From Clostridiales bacterium UBA3705 (lineage in GTDB: Bacteria > Bacillota_A > Clostridia > Oscillospirales > Oscillospiraceae), in the NCBI GenBank assembly GCA_002372735.1, contig DFIE01000082.1, positions 1 through 7,398 of the forward strand: DNA of 7,398 bases, in the 5' to 3' direction. The notes under the pieces are model-generated. The model did no database searches, was not told where the DNA came from, and worked only from the letters and a program-made list of their open reading frames with translations. Positions 4,381 through 7,398 of the stretch are shown here, one piece after another. Numbering within the stretch: position 1 is the stretch's first letter; every line of letters starts with the position of its first letter. The position numbers and the translations under genes are program-made.

Positions 4381-6482
4381 GGATTTTTCCTCCTGTTTTC
4401 TTGTTCCTCCATCAGATTGGTCAGACTGTGCAGACTCAGCAGCAGGGTGGATGAATTGTGCAGCAGGGCGCTGAGGGCGGGAGGGAGAATCCCCAGGGCG
4501 CCCAGGGCGATCAGGCCCCCGTTGAAGCCCATGACAAAACGGTAGTTCTGCCGGATGCGCTTCATCAGCGCGTCGGACAGGCCCTTGAGCCAGGCCAGCT
4601 CTCGCAGGTCCTCCGCGGCAATCACCACGTCCGCCACCTCCCGGGCAATGGTGGCCCCGCTGCCCACGGCCACGCCCACGTCCGCCAGGGACAGGGCCGG
4701 GGTGTCGTTGATGCCGTCTCCGATCATGATGACGGTCCGATGGGCCGCCTGCTCCCGCTTGATGTAATCCGCCTTGTCCTCCGGCAGCACCTCAGCCCGG
4801 AACTCGTCCACCCCCAGGGTTTGGGCGATGGCTGCGGCGGTGCTTCGGTTGTCCCCGGTAAGCATGACGGTCTTCCCGATCCCGGCCCCATGCAGGGCGG
4901 TCAGGGCCTCCGCTGCCTCCGGGCGCAGGGGATCCAGAATGCCGATGGCGGCGGAGAGGACCCCGTCCACCGCCAGATAAAGCCAGGACAGGCCCTGCTC
5001 CAGGGTGTCAAAGGCCGCCTGATCCTCCGGGAGGATGGCAACGGCTTCATCTTCAAACACAAAATGGCGGCTGCCGATGACGGTACGCTTGCCGTCAATC
5101 CGGGTGGCAATGCCGTGGGCCACCACGTATTCCACCTGGGAGTGCATCTCCTCATGGTCCAGGCCCCGTTCCCGGGCTGCCCGGACCACGGCGTTGGCCA
5201 CGGAATGGGGAAAGTGTTCCTCCAGGCAGGCGGCCACGCGAAGCATCTCCGCCTCCTGCTGCCCGTGGAAGGGTATCACCTTTGCCACCGTGGGACAGGC
5301 TTTCGTGAGGGTTCCGGTCTTATCGAAGATTACGGTGTCCGCTTCGCTGACCCGCTCCAGGAATTTTCCGCCCTTAACGGTGATCTTCCGGGTCCCGGCC
5401 TCCCGCATGGCGGACAGGACGCTCAGGGGCATGGAGAGCTTCAGCGCGCAGGAGAAGTCCACCATCAAAACCGACACGGCCCGGGGCACGTTCCGGGTCA
5501 GCAGCCAGGTGAGCAGGCTTCCGCCCAGGCACCAGGGCACCAGCCGATCCGCCAGATTGGCAGCCTGCAGCTCCACCCCGGACTTCAGCCGTTCGGAGTC
5601 CTCGATCATTCTCACAATGCGGTCGTAGCGGTTCTCCCCTGCCGCACCGGTCACGCGCAGCATACAGTTGCCCTCCTCCACCACGGAGCCGGCGTAGACC
5701 GCCGCCCCGGGCCGCTTGGCCACGGGAACAGACTCCCCGGTGAGGGAGGCCTGGTTCAGCATCACGTCTCCCTGCTCTAAAATGCCGTCCAGGGGCAGCA
5801 CATGGCCGGTGTGGACCAGCACCAGGTCCCCGGGGGATACGCTGCTCAGGGGAACCAGGGCCTGACGCCCGTCGGCCTCCAGCCGCCAGACGGAATCCAC
5901 CTGCAGGGCCATGCTGCGGGCCAGGTCCTCCACCGAGCGCTTGTGGGTCCATTCCTCCAGGGTCTCCCCCAGCCGGAGCAGGAACATCACAGACGAGGCG
6001 GTGGCAAAGTCGCCGGTGAGCTGGGAGACGCCGATGGCGGCGCCGTCCAGCACGTCCACGGTGAGCCGCCGGGACCACAGCGTTTTCACCGCGGTCAGGA
6101 TCCGGGGAACAGACTCGCAGGCGCAGAGGGTCGCTCGCAGCGGCGCCGGCAAAAACCAACGCTTGCAGAAATGGGAAACGACCATCCCCACCAGCTTTTC
6201 CTTGTATTCCCGGTTCATGGCCCGGCTGCTGCGGTGCAGGGGCGGCAGCGCGGCCAGGGCTGTCTCCTCGGAAAAGGCGGCCAGCCGCGCTGTGACGGCT
6301 GCCGGATCTCCCCGATAGCAGACGGTGACGCTGCGAATGTTCTCCTGAATCACCACCCGCTCCACCGAGGCTTCCGCCAGCAGCCAGGCCTCCAGCAGGT
6401 CCGCCTGGCCGGTGGTCATGGAGCGCACGCAGGCCCGGAGACGGAGCCTTCCGGGGTTGCGATGCAGGATCTGAAATCTCAT
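4377..6482 (-). CDS. P1B-type heavy-metal ATPase with SCA motif (P1B-6 / FezB-like)
   Basis: This 701-aa P-type ATPase has the full catalytic set: TGES (248-251, actuator), DKTGT (387-391, phosphorylated Asp387), TGDN (542-545) and MIGDGINDTPAL (586-597). The N-terminus has HRNPGRLRLR (7-16), like the start of HMA_2-type domains, with no CxxC metal site. The transmembrane metal motif is SCALK (344-348) rather than CPC, which I recall as the mark of the P1B-6 group. The nucleotide domain has EEHFPHS (421-427), with Ser where most P1B enzymes have the Pro of HP. The C-terminus has LLHNSSTLLLSLHSL (673-687). P1B-6 enzymes are linked to iron, including FezB, which loads iron into ferrosomes; other metals cannot be excluded. 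It overlaps the upstream gene by ATGA and the downstream peptide by GTGA. Confidence 0.92.
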   Translation of the reverse strand: MRFQILHRNPGRLRLRACVRSMTTGQADLLEAWLLAEASVERVVIQENIRSVTVCYRGDPAAVTARLAAFSEETALAALPPLHRSSRAMNREYKEKLVGMVVSHFCKRWFLPAPLRATLCACESVPRILTAVKTLWSRRLTVDVLDGAAIGVSQLTGDFATASSVMFLLRLGETLEEWTHKRSVEDLARSMALQVDSVWRLEADGRQALVPLSSVSPGDLVLVHTGHVLPLDGILEQGDVMLNQASLTGESVPVAKRPGAAVYAGSVVEEGNCMLRVTGAAGENRYDRIVRMIEDSERLKSGVELQAANLADRLVPWCLGGSLLTWLLTRNVPRAVSVLMVDFSCALKLSMPLSVLSAMREAGTRKITVKGGKFLERVSEADTVIFDKTGTLTKACPTVAKVIPFHGQQEAEMLRVAACLEEHFPHSVANAVVRAARERGLDHEEMHSQVEYVVAHGIATRIDGKRTVIGSRHFVFEDEAVAILPEDQAAFDTLEQGLSWLYLAVDGVLSAAIGILDPLRPEAAEALTALHGAGIGKTVMLTGDNRSTAAAIAQTLGVDEFRAEVLPEDKADYIKREQAAHRTVIMIGDGINDTPALSLADVGVAVGSGATIAREVADVVIAAEDLRELAWLKGLSDALMKRIRQNYRFVMGFNGGLIALGALGILPPALSALLHNSSTLLLSLHSLTNLMEEQENRRKNP

Positions 6483-6760
6483 GCCTCCGCCGCTTCTTCC
6501 TGGGGCCGGGCTGCGTCCTCTACGAAAGCGGCTGCCTCAGCGGCCTCCCGTTCCGCGTTGATCTGCCTGGCATCCGCCAAAATGTCGGAGCAGGCAGCCT
6601 GGACCTCATCCACGTTCCGCATGAGCTCCTGCTTGCAGCGGAGCCCCGCGGCGGTCAGGTGGGTGTAGACCTTCCGGGCGTCCTTGCTGGCCAAAATTTT
6701 CAGGCCCGCCGAGCCGAAGAGGGCTCCATAGACGAAGATTGCAATTTTTCCGGTTAACAT
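6479..6760 (-). CDS. DUF6110-like small protein with N-terminal membrane segment (FezA-like candidate)
   Basis: This 93-aa protein has a hydrophobic N-terminal segment (residues 4-22, IAIFVYGALFGSAGLKIL) containing a GxxxG helix-packing motif (G12, G16) and G19. SKDARKVYTHLTAAGLR (25-41) follows, then a long charged helix-like region with DILADARQINAEREAAEA (59-76) and an acidic, Ala-rich tail. The 'SKDAKKVYTH' signature and layout match what I recall of DUF6110. It would be membrane-anchored with a cytoplasmic helical tail. Start: ATG at 6760 with GGAGG 8 nt upstream. Its TGA overlaps the ATPase ATG, so the two proteins are probably made in fixed ratio. In ferrosome loci the P1B-6 ATPase is paired with a small hydrophobic protein; equivalence to FezA is inference. 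Confidence 0.8.
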   Translation of the reverse strand: MLTGKIAIFVYGALFGSAGLKILASKDARKVYTHLTAAGLRCKQELMRNVDEVQAACSDILADARQINAEREAAEAAAFVEDAARPQEEAAEA

Positions 6761-6785
6761 AATTCATACCTCCTGTTTTATGTTT

Positions 6786-6801
6786 GTTAGGCAAAGCTAA
6801 C
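6786..6801. promoter_or_regulatory. Inverted repeat GTTAG-N6-CTAAC in the metal-operon leader (candidate operator)
   Basis: GTTAGGCAAAGCTAAC has perfect 5-bp arms and lies about 25 bp upstream of the DUF6110-like start. Its arms match those inside the DtxR/IdeR consensus (TTAGGTTAGGCTAACCTAA), although the spacing differs. A metal-dependent repressor site is plausible but unproven. Confidence 0.5.
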
Positions 6802-6818
6802 CTCTGCGGCGGGAAAAG

Positions 6819-6845
6819 GCCCATCTGCATCATGGCAGGATGGGC
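6819..6845 (-). promoter_or_regulatory. Leader hairpin upstream of the metal-ATPase operon
   Basis: On the minus strand GCCCAT-C-CTGC, loop CATGAT, GCAG-ATGGGC forms a 10-bp stem with one bulged C. It sits in the middle of a leader of about 115 nt, between the two GTTAG-type repeats. The following CCTTTTCCC is only weakly U-rich, so attenuation is possible but a full terminator is not shown. Confidence 0.45.
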
Positions 6846-6866
6846 AGGATTCCGGAGCAAACGCCA

Positions 6867-6882
6867 GTTGTCCTTCGCTAAC
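6867..6882. promoter_or_regulatory. Second GTTAG-N6 inverted repeat at the transcription start (candidate operator)
   Basis: On the minus strand GTTAGCGAAGGACAAC has the same 16-bp layout as the repeat at 6786-6801, with one mismatched arm base. It begins two bases after the -10 box and covers the expected start point, where a bound repressor would block transcription. Confidence 0.45.
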
Positions 6883-6884
6883 CA

Positions 6885-6913
6885 ATCATATCACAAAATT
6901 CGAGGGATTACAA
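6885..6913 (-). promoter_or_regulatory. Sigma-A promoter of the metal-ATPase operon
   Basis: On the minus strand TTGTAA (6913-6908), a 17-nt spacer and TATGAT (6890-6885). Expected start is near 6878, giving a leader of about 115 nt before the DUF6110-like gene. The -10 is one base off consensus. Confidence 0.75.
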
Positions 6914-6943
6914 GCCCAAACTGTGCATTCAGTAATACAAAGG

Positions 6944-6977
6944 CACCAGCTTTCCCCCAAAAAGGGGTTGGCTGGTG
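6944..6977 (-). terminator. Terminator after the methyltransferase gene (possibly bidirectional)
   Basis: CACCAGC (6944-6950) pairs with GCTGGTG (6971-6977), with an inner CCCC/GGGG stem and an A-rich loop. It lies 12 bp beyond the methyltransferase stop. On the minus strand CCTTTGTATT follows; on the plus strand the run is GTTTTT after TCTCTCT. Confidence 0.75.
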
Positions 6978-6988
6978 TCTCTCTGTTT

Positions 6989-7398
6989 TTATTTCTTTCC
7001 AACAAGCAGCGTCGAACCGGAAAGCCCCAGCCAGGCTGCTTCGTTTTTCCCCATAAAAGTCCCGTCTGTGGTGTCGATCAGGCGGACTTCTTCGTAGCCT
7101 TCTGCCTTCAGCTTCTTCACAAAGGCACCCATATCACCGTAGCGGGCAGGGCTCATCAGGTCATGGATCGCAAATATTCCGCCCTTTTTCAGTACCCGCA
7201 GGGTCTCCAGAAGGAGCTTCTGTTTATCGTGGCCGGAAATGTTGTGATACACGTAATTGCTGGTGACGGCGTCGAAGCTCTCGTCTTTGAAAGGCAGGCG
7301 GATCGCATTGCCCTCTTCAAAGCGGGCATTTGTGACGCCTTCCGCTTTCGCATTGTCCTCGCATCGCTTCTTCGTAAAGACCGCCTTGTACGCGCCGG
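6989..7398 (-). CDS. Class I SAM-dependent methyltransferase (5' end outside the window)
   Basis: The frame is open from the right edge to TAA at 6989, giving 135 visible residues. They include FEEGNAIRLPFKDESFDAVT, a Methyltransf_11-type stretch covering the acidic loop and post-motif region, then SNYVYHNISG, an 'LLLETLRVLKKGGIFAIHD' strand-helix (motif III-like) and a C-terminal GSTLLVGKK strand. The GxGxG SAM-binding motif I must lie upstream, outside the window. The GTG at 7250-7252 is inside the domain and not a true start. Substrate cannot be told. It is oriented like the metal operon but separated from it by a terminator and a new promoter, so it is probably an independent unit. Confidence 0.9.
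   Translation of the reverse strand, partial: GAYKAVFTKKRCEDNAKAEGVTNARFEEGNAIRLPFKDESFDAVTSNYVYHNISGHDKQKLLLETLRVLKKGGIFAIHDLMSPARYGDMGAFVKKLKAEGYEEVRLIDTTDGTFMGKNEAAWLGLSGSTLLVGKK

Noticed and set aside
4040..4545. Two short plus-strand frames (77 and 91 aa) after the tRNA terminator
   Set aside because: The first runs through the hairpin cluster and the second is antisense to the small peptide and ATPase 3' end; neither has a ribosome binding site.
4458..5780. 440-aa plus-strand open frame opposite the ATPase
   Set aside because: Shadow of the P-type ATPase; low-complexity composition and no start signals.
7250..7252. GTG as the methyltransferase start
   Set aside because: The frame stays open to the window edge and the upstream residues carry conserved methyltransferase sequence, so the gene starts outside the window.

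Overview
The window looks like chromosomal DNA of a GC-rich, spore-forming, low-oxygen Clostridia bacterium, probably Oscillospiraceae/Ruminococcaceae-like. The evidence is a GerA-type spore germination operon, Firmicutes-type rRNA promoters and leader, strong AGGAGG ribosome binding sites, an encoded tRNA CCA end, and protein families common in gut Clostridia. The lineage call is inference; no 16S sequence lies inside the window.

Left part (1-3300), minus strand. A three-gene germination operon (GerA-like, a short GerC-like protein, a GerB-like permease) runs right to left. Its last stop codon lies inside the -35 box of the first of two near-consensus promoters. These drive a leader that looks like the 5' end of an rRNA operon, with 16S expected to begin at or just beyond base 1.

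Middle part (3245-4265), mostly plus strand and poor in coding sequence. It has a strong promoter, a small 'four helix bundle / 23S intervening-sequence' protein gene bounded by imperfect ~28-bp inverted repeats, a 39-nt broken 5' half of tRNA-Leu, an intact but diverged tRNA-Leu(UAG), and a 13-bp-stem terminator. A ~160-bp block of consecutive hairpins follows, resembling a dispersed palindromic element or a structured RNA.

Right part (4300-6913), minus strand. A tight operon encodes a 93-aa DUF6110-like protein with an N-terminal GxxxG membrane segment, a 701-aa P1B-type ATPase with an S-C-A-L-K membrane motif in place of CPC, and a 26-aa membrane peptide. Both junctions are 4-nt overlaps. 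The promoter is near consensus and carries two GTTAG-N6 inverted repeats; the leader holds a hairpin. The gene pair resembles ferrosome (fez) loci, in which a P1B-6 ATPase and a small hydrophobic partner build iron-storage compartments. This is the most interesting candidate system here.

Far right (6944-7398), minus strand: the C-terminal part of a class I SAM-dependent methyltransferase, cut by the window edge, with its terminator.
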